Assembly (NCBI RefSeq): GCF_047302405.1
Contig: NZ_CP154853.1
Coordinates: forward strand, 3,472,001 to 3,536,000
Reading direction: 5' to 3'
DNA length: 64,000 nucleotides
DNA from: Alkalihalobacillus sp047302405
Lineage (GTDB): Bacteria; Bacillota; Bacilli; Bacillales; Bacillaceae_D
The position numbers were made by a program, and so were the translations under genes. Numbering within the stretch: the stretch's first letter is position 1; every line of letters starts with the position of its first letter. Below the pieces are notes generated by a model. It was not told where the DNA came from and did no database searches. It was given only the letters and a program-made list of their open reading frames with translations. Shown here piece after piece: positions 16,696-25,419 of the stretch.

Positions 16696-18435
16696 TTAAC
16701 GCATAATAGACGGGAACAATACCGTTTTCTTTTTGACATCATAAATTCCTTTTTGAGTCACACGAACATAAGGTAAGTGGGTTGAAGAGAAAAAGAGTAA
16801 ACTATAGATTGGGTCTTCGTGTTTATATCCTCGTTCTCGTAATAAAGAAACTAAGTGCTTTTCTTCTCCCATAATTTCTTCCATCGATTTATTAGACATC
16901 ATGCCAAGCAAAGGAAGCTCTATATTTCCGATAACCTCACCTTTTTCGGCAAGCACAATTCCTCCACCTTGTTCTTTCATTTGATTAAACGCACAAACCA
17001 TATCTGGAATACTCTTACCGATTAAGATAACATCGCCTGAATTATTATAGGAGCTTGCTAAACCAGAAATTTGGTTTCCAAATCCTTTAATCATCGTCGT
17101 AATATGCCATTTCCCATGGCGGTCAATAAGGGCATAAAAACTTTCATCATGTTCTTGGCTTAATTCTTTTGTCGTTGAATCAATCGAAATATGATAAGGT
17201 TTCAAAATAACTGCATTAGCCATTTCAATTCCCATTGGCATCGAAAAGTGAAGCTCATCCTCATGTAAATCCCAATTATATTCAACTTTATCGACTCCGT
17301 AATCTTTCCATGGGAAGAAATCATCACGTTCGATTACTTTATTTTCTCGAACAATCCATTGCCCTTTTGCCAATACGGAAACAGGTGTTGGGTTATCTTC
17401 TGCAGATAAAAAGTTTAAATTCGCCATTCTACCTGGCGCGATTAAACCATGCTTATTTTCAAAATTATAATAGCGGGCCACATTATACGTCGCCATATTG
17501 TAAGCTTCGATCGGCGGAACGCCATTGTCGATCGCAATTTGAATGAGATGATTCATCACGCCAGACTCATAAAAGGAAGGCGGAGAACCATCCGTGTTCA
17601 TCAAACAGCGATCAAAGCGCTCGAGACCTAACTCTTGTAACTCGATTAAAATCTTTTTCAAATCTGGTCGAATCGAGGATTGGCGTAATGACGTGTAATA
17701 GCCCATATTAATTCGCATTAACGCATCTTTTCCAGTAATTGATTCATGATCAGATGTGACACCAACTAAAGCCATCTGGGTTAGTGTTTTTTCTGAGGCT
17801 CCAGGAAAATGTCCTTCGATTGGTTTACGAAGTCGTTTTGTTTCTTGGATCCAATGAAGAATTGCATCGTCTCCACTTAATACCTTGGGCCAAGATGTTA
17901 GCTCTCCCCCTTGGACGACTAAATGATGCTCAAGCCACTCCTTCATTTTTGAATTCGAAATCGCATCTTCATTTGCTAGTTCTGTCTGTGGATCGTAACG
18001 TGACCACCAATACATGGAGGTTGGTTGTTTATCTAAGTCGCTAATTAAAGTAAGCGCTTTCTTTTTTTCTAGGGCCAATAGAAAAATTAAGTTGTCACTT
18101 ATCAGTGTTGTTGTACCTGTTATAGATGCATACTTTGCAAAGCTCAGGGGATTATAAAGTTGAAATGGGTGAACATGATGTTCAATGTAACCAGGAACAA
18201 TAAATTGGTTCTCACAATCAACGACTTCCGCATCATGTAAAACAGGCGGCATTTCATCTCCCACATAAACAATGGTGTCTTCGGAAATCCATATATTTGC
18301 TTTAAGCCATTTCTGACGAGCTTGATTTAAATAAGTAGCATTCTTTAAAACAAGTGATGGTGCCTGTTCACCTTTAACAACAGCGAGTTGATGTCGTAGT
18401 TTTTTCTTTGTCGATCGATTCAATCTCTCAGTCAT
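16696..18435 (-). CDS. yerA: Adenine deaminase-like amidohydrolase YerA
   Basis: The protein has 579 residues from ATG 18433-18435, which follows GAGTG. It has the metal-dependent amidohydrolase fold with VPGYIEHHVHPFQ (HxH metal ligands), a glycine-rich GTTTLISDN strand, EGHFPGAS and VTSDHESITG, and ends in a deaminase C-terminal domain. It aligns in design with the true adenine deaminase at 8742-10481 but differs at HIES (here HPFQ), so the substrate may differ. In B. subtilis YerA is annotated only as putative. It is the first gene of yerA-yerB-yerC and follows the pur operon as in B. subtilis. Confidence 0.9.
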   Translation of the reverse strand: MTERLNRSTKKKLRHQLAVVKGEQAPSLVLKNATYLNQARQKWLKANIWISEDTIVYVGDEMPPVLHDAEVVDCENQFIVPGYIEHHVHPFQLYNPLSFAKYASITGTTTLISDNLIFLLALEKKKALTLISDLDKQPTSMYWWSRYDPQTELANEDAISNSKMKEWLEHHLVVQGGELTSWPKVLSGDDAILHWIQETKRLRKPIEGHFPGASEKTLTQMALVGVTSDHESITGKDALMRINMGYYTSLRQSSIRPDLKKILIELQELGLERFDRCLMNTDGSPPSFYESGVMNHLIQIAIDNGVPPIEAYNMATYNVARYYNFENKHGLIAPGRMANLNFLSAEDNPTPVSVLAKGQWIVRENKVIERDDFFPWKDYGVDKVEYNWDLHEDELHFSMPMGIEMANAVILKPYHISIDSTTKELSQEHDESFYALIDRHGKWHITTMIKGFGNQISGLASSYNNSGDVILIGKSIPDMVCAFNQMKEQGGGIVLAEKGEVIGNIELPLLGMMSNKSMEEIMGEEKHLVSLLRERGYKHEDPIYSLLFFSSTHLPYVRVTQKGIYDVKKKTVLFPSIMR

Positions 18436-18597
18436 AATGTGCAATCACTCATTTCTCCAATCAGTTTTTTCTATAGTACCACATAAATTGTTAAAGACTA
18501 ACATCTATGTGATATGTTTTCACACATTTTTTAAAAAGTCATTACTTTGTAACATTAAATCGTAAAAAAAGAGCTTTTTTCTCGGTATTCATCCAGT

Positions 18598-18716
18598 AAT
18601 ATCCAAATAGCTGAGGAGGCTCCCGGCTCACCCGCGGAACGCGTAGGGCATGCAGCTGACGGAGTAAACAAACTACACTTTTTCTCGCTTCTGACCAAAC
18701 GGACTTCGCTTTATAC
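18598..18716. repeat. Dispersed GC-rich intergenic element, copy R2 (reverse orientation)
   Basis: GAGGAGGCTCCCGGCTCACC followed by CGCGGAACGCGTAGGGCATG and a GACGGAGTAAAC segment is the reverse complement of the left part of copies R3 and R4. It ends in the CTCGCTTCTGACCAAACGGA tail related to the 12230 element. The copy fills most of the gap between yerA and the small membrane gene at 18735. Confidence 0.7.
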
Positions 18717-18734
18717 TTTTAGGAGGTTTTTCTT

Positions 18735-18977
18735 TTGAAACAAAATATTGGAATATGTGGTGCTTTCATTCGAATTACGATTGGTTTTGTTATTTTAGCA
18801 TGGACAGGCTCAAAATGTGCCAACCGCCATACTCGTGATTTCCCTATAATTGCCGGTCTAATAGGGGCAATGAAGGTGGCAGAAGGGATTACTCGCTTTT
18901 GCCCTATCATTTATTTAGTGCAAAAACAAAAAGAGTATAAGCAAGAATCACCAAACGAAGTGGTTAATCCTTCATAA
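18735..18977 (+). CDS. Small YgaP-like/DUF2892 family membrane protein
   Basis: The protein has 80 residues with a TTG start at 18735-18737, eight bases after a perfect AGGAGGT (18721-18727). It has two hydrophobic segments (ICGAFIRITIGFVILAWTG and DFPIIAGLIGAMKVAEGIT) and two cysteines. The pattern NIGICGAFIRITIG ... GLIGAMKVAEGITRFCPIY fits the DUF2892 transmembrane family. Function is unknown. It is one of few rightward genes and is inserted between yerA and purD; it ends in a shared terminator. Confidence 0.82.
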   Translation: MKQNIGICGAFIRITIGFVILAWTGSKCANRHTRDFPIIAGLIGAMKVAEGITRFCPIIYLVQKQKEYKQESPNEVVNPS

Positions 18978-18982
18978 TCATA

Positions 18983-19028
18983 AAAATACAGTATGGGAAC
19001 ATGTATATGCCATCCCATACTGTATTAT
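18983..19028. terminator. Bidirectional terminator shared by purD and the small membrane gene
   Basis: AATACAGTATGGGA (18985-18998) and TCCCATACTGTATT (19013-19026) form a perfect 14-bp stem between two convergent genes. It therefore also ends the pur operon. Confidence 0.88.
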
Positions 19029-19077
19029 TCGTAAGAGGTACAACGAATTCCTCTTTAAAATGGTCATTTTTCTTAAC

Positions 19078-20349
19078 TTATGATGAAATGACTTTGGAAA
19101 TCGCTTTTTGCCCTATATCGCTACGATTAAATAAGCCAGATGATTTTACTTCTTTTACCGCTGAATAAGCTTCTTTTTGTGCCTCAGCAATGGTTTTACC
19201 TTTTCCAGCGACTAATAGGACACGCCCTCCGTTTGTCACCCATTGTTCTTCTTCTTTTTTAGTCCCTGCATGGAAAAGAAGATGTGGCTCTTTTATGTTT
19301 TCTAATCCTTTAATTAAAATACCCTTTTCATATGCTCTTGGATACCCTTTGCTTGCTAGAACAACACCAAGTACTGCCTCATCTGACCAGTCCAATTCAG
19401 GTCTTTTTCCAGCTAATAATGTTTGTAACACTTCATAAAGATCAGAATTCAAGCGTGGTAAAACAACTTGTGTCTCTGGGTCACCAAAACGAACATTGAA
19501 CTCAATGACTTTAGGGCCTTCTTTTGTCATCATTAGACCGGCATACAAAATCCCTGTAAATGTACGTCCCTCTTGAATCATCGCCTCGGCCATTGGTTGT
19601 AAAATCTCTTTCACCGCACGGTCAACATCTTCTTCGGTAAATTGAGGTACTGGAGAATAAGCTCCCATTCCACCTGTGTTTGGTCCCTCATCCTGATCAT
19701 AGGCACGTTTATGATCTTGTGCTCCCACCATCGGTACAACAATATCGCCATGAACAAAAGCCATTAAGGAAAGCTCTTCACCATCTAAATATTCTTCAAT
19801 GACAACCGAGGCACCTGCATCGCCAAATTGATTATCTTGAAGCATCGACTGTAAAGCAGCAATCGCCTCCTCCACAGTAAAAGCGACAACGACTCCTTTG
19901 CCTGCCGCTAAACCATCTGCCTTAATGACAATCGGAGCCCCTTGCTCTTTTACATAAGCAACTGCTTTTTCATAATCTGTAAAATTCTCATAATCGCCGG
20001 TTGGAATATTGTACTTTTTCATCATTTGTTTCGCAAAAGATTTACTACCTTCTAATAAAGCGGCTTCCTTATTTGGTCCGAATGTTGGAATGCCTTCAAC
20101 CGTTAAACGATCCACTAAGCCAGCTAAAAGTGGTACTTCTGGACCGACAAAGACGAGTTCTACTTCATGTTGAATCGCAAATTTGACGATTTCCTCATGA
20201 GCCGCTTCAGCGATATTTACGACTTCGGCCACATCGACCATCCCAGGATTACCTGGTGCAACAAATACCTTTGAGACATGTTTACTTTTTGAAAATTTCC
20301 AAGCGATCGTATGCTCTCTTCCGCCACTACCGATAACTAATACATTCAC
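19078..20349 (-). CDS. purD: Phosphoribosylamine-glycine ligase PurD
   Basis: This 423-residue ATP-grasp enzyme joins glycine to 5-phosphoribosylamine, step 2 of IMP synthesis. It has the N-terminal VIGSGGREHTIAWKF, the ATP-grasp block APIVIKADGLAAGKGV, PNTGGMGAYSPVP and IEFNVRFGDPETQ. The start is GTG 20347-20349, seven bases after AAGGGGA. It is the last gene of the pur operon, but a 346-base gap with a repeat element separates it from purH, which is unusual for this operon. Confidence 0.97.
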   Translation of the reverse strand: MNVLVIGSGGREHTIAWKFSKSKHVSKVFVAPGNPGMVDVAEVVNIAEAAHEEIVKFAIQHEVELVFVGPEVPLLAGLVDRLTVEGIPTFGPNKEAALLEGSKSFAKQMMKKYNIPTGDYENFTDYEKAVAYVKEQGAPIVIKADGLAAGKGVVVAFTVEEAIAALQSMLQDNQFGDAGASVVIEEYLDGEELSLMAFVHGDIVVPMVGAQDHKRAYDQDEGPNTGGMGAYSPVPQFTEEDVDRAVKEILQPMAEAMIQEGRTFTGILYAGLMMTKEGPKVIEFNVRFGDPETQVVLPRLNSDLYEVLQTLLAGKRPELDWSDEAVLGVVLASKGYPRAYEKGILIKGLENIKEPHLLFHAGTKKEEEQWVTNGGRVLLVAGKGKTIAEAQKEAYSAVKEVKSSGLFNRSDIGQKAISKVISS

Positions 20350-20407
20350 AAAAATGTCCCCTTTTTTATAAAACCACTGAAAATGATCTGCTCGTTAAAA
20401 ATGGTTA

Positions 20408-20690
20408 CATTAATTAGACTGCTCCGCCAGCTCCATACCCTACGCGTTCCGCGCGTGAATCGGGAGCCTCCTCACGACTAGTCGCTGCGGGGTCTCCCGT
20501 ACTTCACTAATCCCGCAGGAGTCTCCGGGTATTGCGCTCGCTCCGCTTTGGTCAAAGAAAAAACAGCTAAAGCGACATAGATCTTCTAAATGAATAACCA
20601 ATTATTTATAATTTTCCTCTGTTAAGGTTGAGCATGGGATTTTTTCAGTGCCTTCTTTTTTTATTGAGCTTTTATTTGAGCCTTTTAACT
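20408..20690. repeat. Dispersed GC-rich intergenic element, copy R3, between purH and purD
   Basis: The copy begins GACTGCTCCGCCAGCTCCAT, continues CGTTCCGCGCGTGAATCGGG, GCTGCGGGGTCTCCCGTAC, TCCCGCAGGAGTCTCCGGGT and CGCTCGCTCCGC, and has a tail with TGGGATTTTTTCAGTGCC. The left, middle and tail blocks each recur in R4, R5 and R6. It sits inside a transcribed operon, so it is part of the pur mRNA. Confidence 0.75.
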
Positions 20691-20695
20691 TTTGA

Positions 20696-22231
20696 TTAAT
20701 GTTTAAAGTGACGAACTCCTGTGAAGACCATTGCGATGCCATATTCGTTCGCTTTATCAATCGATTCTTGATCTTTAATCGAGCCACCTGGTTGAATAAT
20801 AGCGGTAACTCCTGCTTTTCCAGCTGCTTCGACCGTATCATTCATTGGGAAAAAGGCGTCAGAACCTAAGACAGCTCCAGCACTTCTTTCTCCTGCTTGT
20901 TCAATCGCAATTTTAGCCGCTCCGACACGATTCATTTGACCGGCCCCGATTCCTACCGTCATCTTATCATTCGTTAAAACAATCGCATTAGACTTCACAT
21001 GTTTTACCACATTCCAAGCAAGCTTTAATGCTGCCCATTCTTCTTCACTCGGTTGACGCTCCGTTGGTACTGAGATCGTAGCCTCATGAAAACCATAGCG
21101 ATCTTCATCTTGTACAAGCAAACCACCGTGAATCGATGTAATCACTTGCTCTTTTTTCTCTTTAGCCGCTACATCAATGGTCAATAAACGAAGATTTTTC
21201 TTAGATGTTAATACATCCAGTGCTTCCTCTGTAAAGGATGGCGCGATAATAATTTCTAAAAAGATTTCTTTCAATTTTAGTGCTGTCGCTTGGTCCACTT
21301 CACGGTTCAAGGCAATAATCCCGCCAAAAATAGAAACTGGATCCGCTTGGTAAGCTGCCTCATAAGCCGCTTCAATCGTTTCACCTGTTCCAACACCACA
21401 TGGATTCATATGCTTGACGGCAACCGCTGCTGGCAGATCAAATTCCTTCACAATCGCTAACGCAGCATCTGCATCTTTAATATTGTTATAAGAGAGCTCC
21501 TTGCCATGAAGCTGAATGGCTTTAGCAATCGAATTATCGTCCGCTAATGGCTTTTCATAAAAAACAGCTTGTTGATGTGGGTTTTCCCCATAACGTAAGT
21601 CTTGTTTTTTCGTGTAAGTAACCGTTAATGATTCTGGATTTTCTTCTCCGACTTCTTTTGTTAAATACTGGGCAATTAAAGCATCATACCCTGCTGTGTG
21701 ACGGAATACTTTTGCCGCAAGCTTACGACGTGTTGCTTCTGTTGTAGCTCCACTATCTAATTCTGTTAAAACCGTTTCATAATCAGCTGGATCGACTACG
21801 ACCGTAACATGCTTATTATTTTTTGCGGCAGAACGAAGCATACTCGGTCCACCAATATCAATGTTTTCGATCGCATCAGCAAAAGTTGATTCCGGTTTAG
21901 CAATCGTTTCTTGAAATGGGTAAAGATTGACACAAACGACATCAATTGGCGTAATATTATGTTCCTTTAGTTGGGCGACATGATCTTCCTTTTCACGCAT
22001 GGCCAATAAACCACCATGAATGTTTGGATGTAAGGTTTTCACACGACCATCCATAATTTCTGGGAAGTTTGTCACTTCAGAAATACCAGTTACTGGAACA
22101 CCCGCATCTTCAATCGCTTTTTTTGTCCCACCAGTTGAAACAACTTCGAAGCCTCGCTCCACTAAACCTTTAACAAAATCTATAATGCCTTCCTTATTCG
22201 ATACGCTCACTAATGCTCTTTTCTTTGTCAT
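20696..22231 (-). CDS. purH: Bifunctional AICAR transformylase / IMP cyclohydrolase PurH
   Basis: The 511-residue protein does the last two steps to IMP. The N-terminal cyclohydrolase domain (MGS-like, VSVSNKEGIIDF, VCVNLYPFQETI, NIDIGGPSMLRSAAKN) is followed by the transformylase domain with KKQDLRYGENPHQ, AVKHMNPCGVGTG and IGAGQMNRV. It uses 10-formyl-tetrahydrofolate. The start follows GGAAGGGGAG. It begins one base after the purN stop codon. Confidence 0.97.
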   Translation of the reverse strand: MTKKRALVSVSNKEGIIDFVKGLVERGFEVVSTGGTKKAIEDAGVPVTGISEVTNFPEIMDGRVKTLHPNIHGGLLAMREKEDHVAQLKEHNITPIDVVCVNLYPFQETIAKPESTFADAIENIDIGGPSMLRSAAKNNKHVTVVVDPADYETVLTELDSGATTEATRRKLAAKVFRHTAGYDALIAQYLTKEVGEENPESLTVTYTKKQDLRYGENPHQQAVFYEKPLADDNSIAKAIQLHGKELSYNNIKDADAALAIVKEFDLPAAVAVKHMNPCGVGTGETIEAAYEAAYQADPVSIFGGIIALNREVDQATALKLKEIFLEIIIAPSFTEEALDVLTSKKNLRLLTIDVAAKEKKEQVITSIHGGLLVQDEDRYGFHEATISVPTERQPSEEEWAALKLAWNVVKHVKSNAIVLTNDKMTVGIGAGQMNRVGAAKIAIEQAGERSAGAVLGSDAFFPMNDTVEAAGKAGVTAIIQPGGSIKDQESIDKANEYGIAMVFTGVRHFKH

Positions 22232-22232
22232 C

Positions 22233-22814
22233 TTACTCCCCTTCCACCTTATGTAAGGAAAAAATTGCTTGTAATGTTTCTGGATACAATTTGTGTTCCA
22301 CAGCTTGTATCTTTTTCGTTAATGACTCTCTCGTGTCATTCCCCTCAACTTGAACTGCCTCTTGAGCAATGATTGGTCCCGTATCCATTCCTTCATCAAC
22401 ATAATGGATTGTAACCCCAGTAACTTTCACCCCAGCTTCAAACGCTTGGCCAATCGCATCAAGCCCGGCAAATGCCGGTAATAGTGACGGATGAATGTTG
22501 ACAATACGCCCTTCATAAGCAGTAAGAAGTGTCGTTCCGATTAATCGCATATACCCTGCTAACACGATAAAATCAATTTCGTTTTCTTTTAAATGACGGA
22601 CAACCTCTTCTTCATACGCACTCTTTGTCGGAAAGTTTTTCGGCATATATTCATAGACAGGAATATTGTAGTTGGCTGCACGTTCCACCACTTTCGCCCC
22701 CTGTTTATCACAAATAACGAGTGCCACTTCCGCTTGTAATTTCCCAGTTTTTGTCGCCTTAATAATAGCCTCTGCATTGGAGCCACTACCTGAAGCAAAC
22801 ACAGCTATTTTCAT
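22233..22814 (-). CDS. purN: Phosphoribosylglycinamide formyltransferase PurN
   Basis: The 193-residue enzyme transfers formyl from 10-formyl-tetrahydrofolate to GAR, step 3 of IMP synthesis. It has AVFASGSGSNAEAII at the N-terminus, the IVNIHPSLLPAF motif with catalytic His, and YVDEGMDTGPII with the catalytic Asp. Its ATG overlaps the purM stop codon by 4 bases, indicating translational coupling. GGGGGC eight bases upstream is its binding site. Confidence 0.97.
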   Translation of the reverse strand: MKIAVFASGSGSNAEAIIKATKTGKLQAEVALVICDKQGAKVVERAANYNIPVYEYMPKNFPTKSAYEEEVVRHLKENEIDFIVLAGYMRLIGTTLLTAYEGRIVNIHPSLLPAFAGLDAIGQAFEAGVKVTGVTIHYVDEGMDTGPIIAQEAVQVEGNDTRESLTKKIQAVEHKLYPETLQAIFSLHKVEGE

Positions 22815-23848
22815 AAATCAATGCCCCCGATATGAACCCCTTCACCTTCAATCACTCGACCAACCACAAAGGCCTGCTCTCCTTCTTTTTGTAAAAATTC
22901 AAGCACTTTGTCCGCATCCTTTTCAGAAACGACAACTGCCATTCCGATTCCCATATTAAAAGTAGAGAATAGTTCACGCTCGGTTAACCCGCCATACTGT
23001 TGAATGATTGAAAAAATAGGTGGCACAGGCCATGAAATTTCACTAACTTCCACCGCTAAGCCCTCTGGGAGCATTCGTGGAAGATTTTCATAAAAACCTC
23101 CACCTGTAATATGAGCTAAACCGTGGACATCAAACTCTTTTTGTAAAGCTAAAAGTGGTTTCACGTAAATTTTCGTTGGTGTTAAAAGTTCTTCTCCTAA
23201 TGTTCGATTAAGTGTCGGCAACTCGTCTTGCAAACTTAGCTTGGCATCCTCTAACAAAACTTTCCTTACTAATGAAAAACCATTACTATGAAGTCCACTT
23301 GAAGCAAGCCCGAGCACGACATCATCCGCTTTGATTTTGTCACCTGTAATGACATTGGCTTTTTCAACAGCACCTACCGCAAAACCAGCTAAATCATATT
23401 CCTCAACCTCGTACATTCCAGGCATTTCAGCTGTTTCCCCACCAATTAAGGCACATCCTGCTTGTTCACAACCATCAGCAAACCCTTTAACAATGGCTTC
23501 AATTTTTTCCGGAATCGCTTTTCCACAAGCTAGATAATCTAATAAATAAAGGGGTTCTGCTCCTTGTACGACAATATCATTGACACACATCGCAACCGCG
23601 TCAATCCCAATCGTATCGTGTTTATCCATCATAAAAGCAAGCATAAGCTTTGTGCCAACTCCATCTGTTCCAGAAACGAGAATCGGTTCCTTCATTTGCA
23701 GAGCAGAAAGGTCGAACATGCCGCCAAACCCACCTAGACCACCCATGACACCTAATCGAGAGGTTCTTTCCACATGGCTTTTCATTCGATTCACTGCTTC
23801 ATAACCTGCTTCTATATCAACGCCTGCTTTTTTATACGCTTCGGACAT
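22811..23848 (-). CDS. purM: Phosphoribosylformylglycinamidine cyclo-ligase (AIR synthetase) PurM
   Basis: The 345-residue enzyme closes the imidazole ring using ATP, giving AIR from FGAM. GTDGVGTKLMLA, NDIVVQGAEPLYLLDYLACG and IGGETAEMPGMY are family signatures, and the C-terminus has LAHITGGGFYENLPRMLP. The start is ATG after AGGAGG, and the gene overlaps purN by 4 bases. The 158-base gap to purF contains a short palindrome-rich piece (TGCCCGCAGCAATCGCGGGGCA). Confidence 0.97.
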   Translation of the reverse strand: MSEAYKKAGVDIEAGYEAVNRMKSHVERTSRLGVMGGLGGFGGMFDLSALQMKEPILVSGTDGVGTKLMLAFMMDKHDTIGIDAVAMCVNDIVVQGAEPLYLLDYLACGKAIPEKIEAIVKGFADGCEQAGCALIGGETAEMPGMYEVEEYDLAGFAVGAVEKANVITGDKIKADDVVLGLASSGLHSNGFSLVRKVLLEDAKLSLQDELPTLNRTLGEELLTPTKIYVKPLLALQKEFDVHGLAHITGGGFYENLPRMLPEGLAVEVSEISWPVPPIFSIIQQYGGLTERELFSTFNMGIGMAVVVSEKDADKVLEFLQKEGEQAFVVGRVIEGEGVHIGGIDL

Positions 23849-23929
23849 GGTTTAATTGCCTCCTACTTTAGCTAACTACTTACTATATGTTTTTAATTTT
23901 TCATATGTTTAGAAGATAGATCATTTTCA

Positions 23930-24000
23930 TATACTCCACCAGCTGCTTGCCCGCAGCAATCGCGGGGCAGCATGAGAGTTTATCAGTTGCCTCAACCCGT
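23930..24000. repeat. Short GC-rich stem-loop between purF and purM, possible repeat remnant
   Basis: The segment holds CTCCACCAGCTGC, resembling the CTCCGCCAGCTCC opening of R3 and R4, and a palindrome TGCCCGC with GCGGGGCA. It could be a decayed copy of the dispersed element. The match is short. Confidence 0.35.
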
Positions 24001-24006
24001 GTGAGG

Positions 24007-25419
24007 TTAAACCTTTGCGTGTGGGTGCAATGTATCGGAATAAATTTCGGTCGGATACTGTCCTGTAAAACAGGCTAAACATTGACCACAGTTTGCTTCA
24101 CTATCTGAGCGTCCAATTCCTTTCATTAGCCCTTCAGTTGATAAAAACGATAAAGAATCGGCCCCCATTATTTCACGCATTTCTTCAATCGAGTGTTGGG
24201 AAGCAATTAATTCTTCTGTTGTCGATGTATCAATGCCGTAAAAACAAGGATTTTTAATCGGTGGTGAACTAATGCGAACATGAACCTCAAGAGCACCAGC
24301 TTCACGTAACATATTAACGATACGCCGACTCGTTGTCCCACGAACAATTGAATCATCAATCATGACTACCCGTTTACCTTCTACAACACCACGCACTGCC
24401 GATAGCTTCATCTTAACGCCTTGCTCACGTAATTCCTGTGACGGTTGGATAAACGTTCGGCCAACATATCGGTTTTTGATCATGCCAAGCTCATATGGAA
24501 TACCTGTTTGTTCGGCATAACCAATCGCCGCTGAAATACTAGAATCAGGCACACCTGTAACAACATCTGCTTCGATAGGTGATTCGATTGCTAGTTGTTT
24601 TCCTAGATTTTTCCGGGCAGTATGAACATTAATTTCATCGACATTACTGTCTGGACGTGCAAAATATACATATTCCATTGAGCAAATCGAACGAGCCGTT
24701 TTATTGACAAAACGTGTGGAACGTAATCCATTATCATCAATAATGACAAGCTCCCCTGGTTCCACTTCACGCTCATAAGTGGCCCCAATTACATCAAACG
24801 CACATGTTTCAGACGCGACAACATAGGCATCACCTAAACGTCCAATCGATAACGGACGCAAACCATTCGGATCAAGAGCGACCATCATCTGTTTTTCATT
24901 CATAATCGTAAAAGCATAAGCTCCTTTGAGCATCGCTAATGAATTGCGTAACTGCTCTTCTAAGCTATAAAACCCACTTCTTTTGATTAAATGTGCTAAA
25001 ACTTCCGTGTCTGAGGTCGATTGAAAAATACTCCCTTGTGCTTCTAGTTGGCGTTTCATATTATTAGCGTTTACGAGATTCCCGTTATGAGCAATCGCGA
25101 GACCGCCTGTTTGAGAGCGGAAAAGCAGGGGTTGCACATTTGCGAGACCCCCACCTCCTGCTGTTGCATACCGCACATGACCAATGGCTGATGTCCCTTG
25201 TAACTCAGCCAAAGTTTCCGGACGGAACACATCGTTTACGAGACCTAAACCTTTATGAATTTTTAAATGCTCGCCATTTGAAACAACGATCCCTGCTCCT
25301 TCTTGACCACGATGTTGTAAGCTATGAAGTCCATAATACGTAATCTGTGCGGCATCCTTATGACCCCAAACACCAAACACACCACATTCTTCATTTAAGC
25401 CTTTGATTTCAGCAAACAT
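24007..25419 (-). CDS. purF: Amidophosphoribosyltransferase PurF
   Basis: The protein has 470 residues and makes phosphoribosylamine from PRPP and glutamine, the committed step. The start at ATG 25417-25419 follows AAAGGGG and gives an 11-residue propeptide (MFAEIKGLNEE) before the nucleophile Cys12, as in B. subtilis PurF. An in-frame ATG 6 codons upstream lacks a site. The glutaminase domain is N-terminal, and the phosphoribosyltransferase domain carries the PRPP motif VVMIDDSIVRGTTSR. Cysteines in SICSMEY, PCFYGID and NCGQCLACF fit the 4Fe-4S ligands. It overlaps the end of purL by 25 bases. Confidence 0.97.
   Translation of the reverse strand: MFAEIKGLNEECGVFGVWGHKDAAQITYYGLHSLQHRGQEGAGIVVSNGEHLKIHKGLGLVNDVFRPETLAELQGTSAIGHVRYATAGGGGLANVQPLLFRSQTGGLAIAHNGNLVNANNMKRQLEAQGSIFQSTSDTEVLAHLIKRSGFYSLEEQLRNSLAMLKGAYAFTIMNEKQMMVALDPNGLRPLSIGRLGDAYVVASETCAFDVIGATYEREVEPGELVIIDDNGLRSTRFVNKTARSICSMEYVYFARPDSNVDEINVHTARKNLGKQLAIESPIEADVVTGVPDSSISAAIGYAEQTGIPYELGMIKNRYVGRTFIQPSQELREQGVKMKLSAVRGVVEGKRVVMIDDSIVRGTTSRRIVNMLREAGALEVHVRISSPPIKNPCFYGIDTSTTEELIASQHSIEEMREIMGADSLSFLSTEGLMKGIGRSDSEANCGQCLACFTGQYPTEIYSDTLHPHAKV

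Noticed and set aside
20602..20841. 79-codon frame overlapping the end of purH
   Set aside because: Out of frame with purH and mostly in the repeat tail; no site.
23930..24000. A full copy of the dispersed element between purF and purM
   Set aside because: Only about 13 bases resemble the element opening; reported only as a possible remnant.
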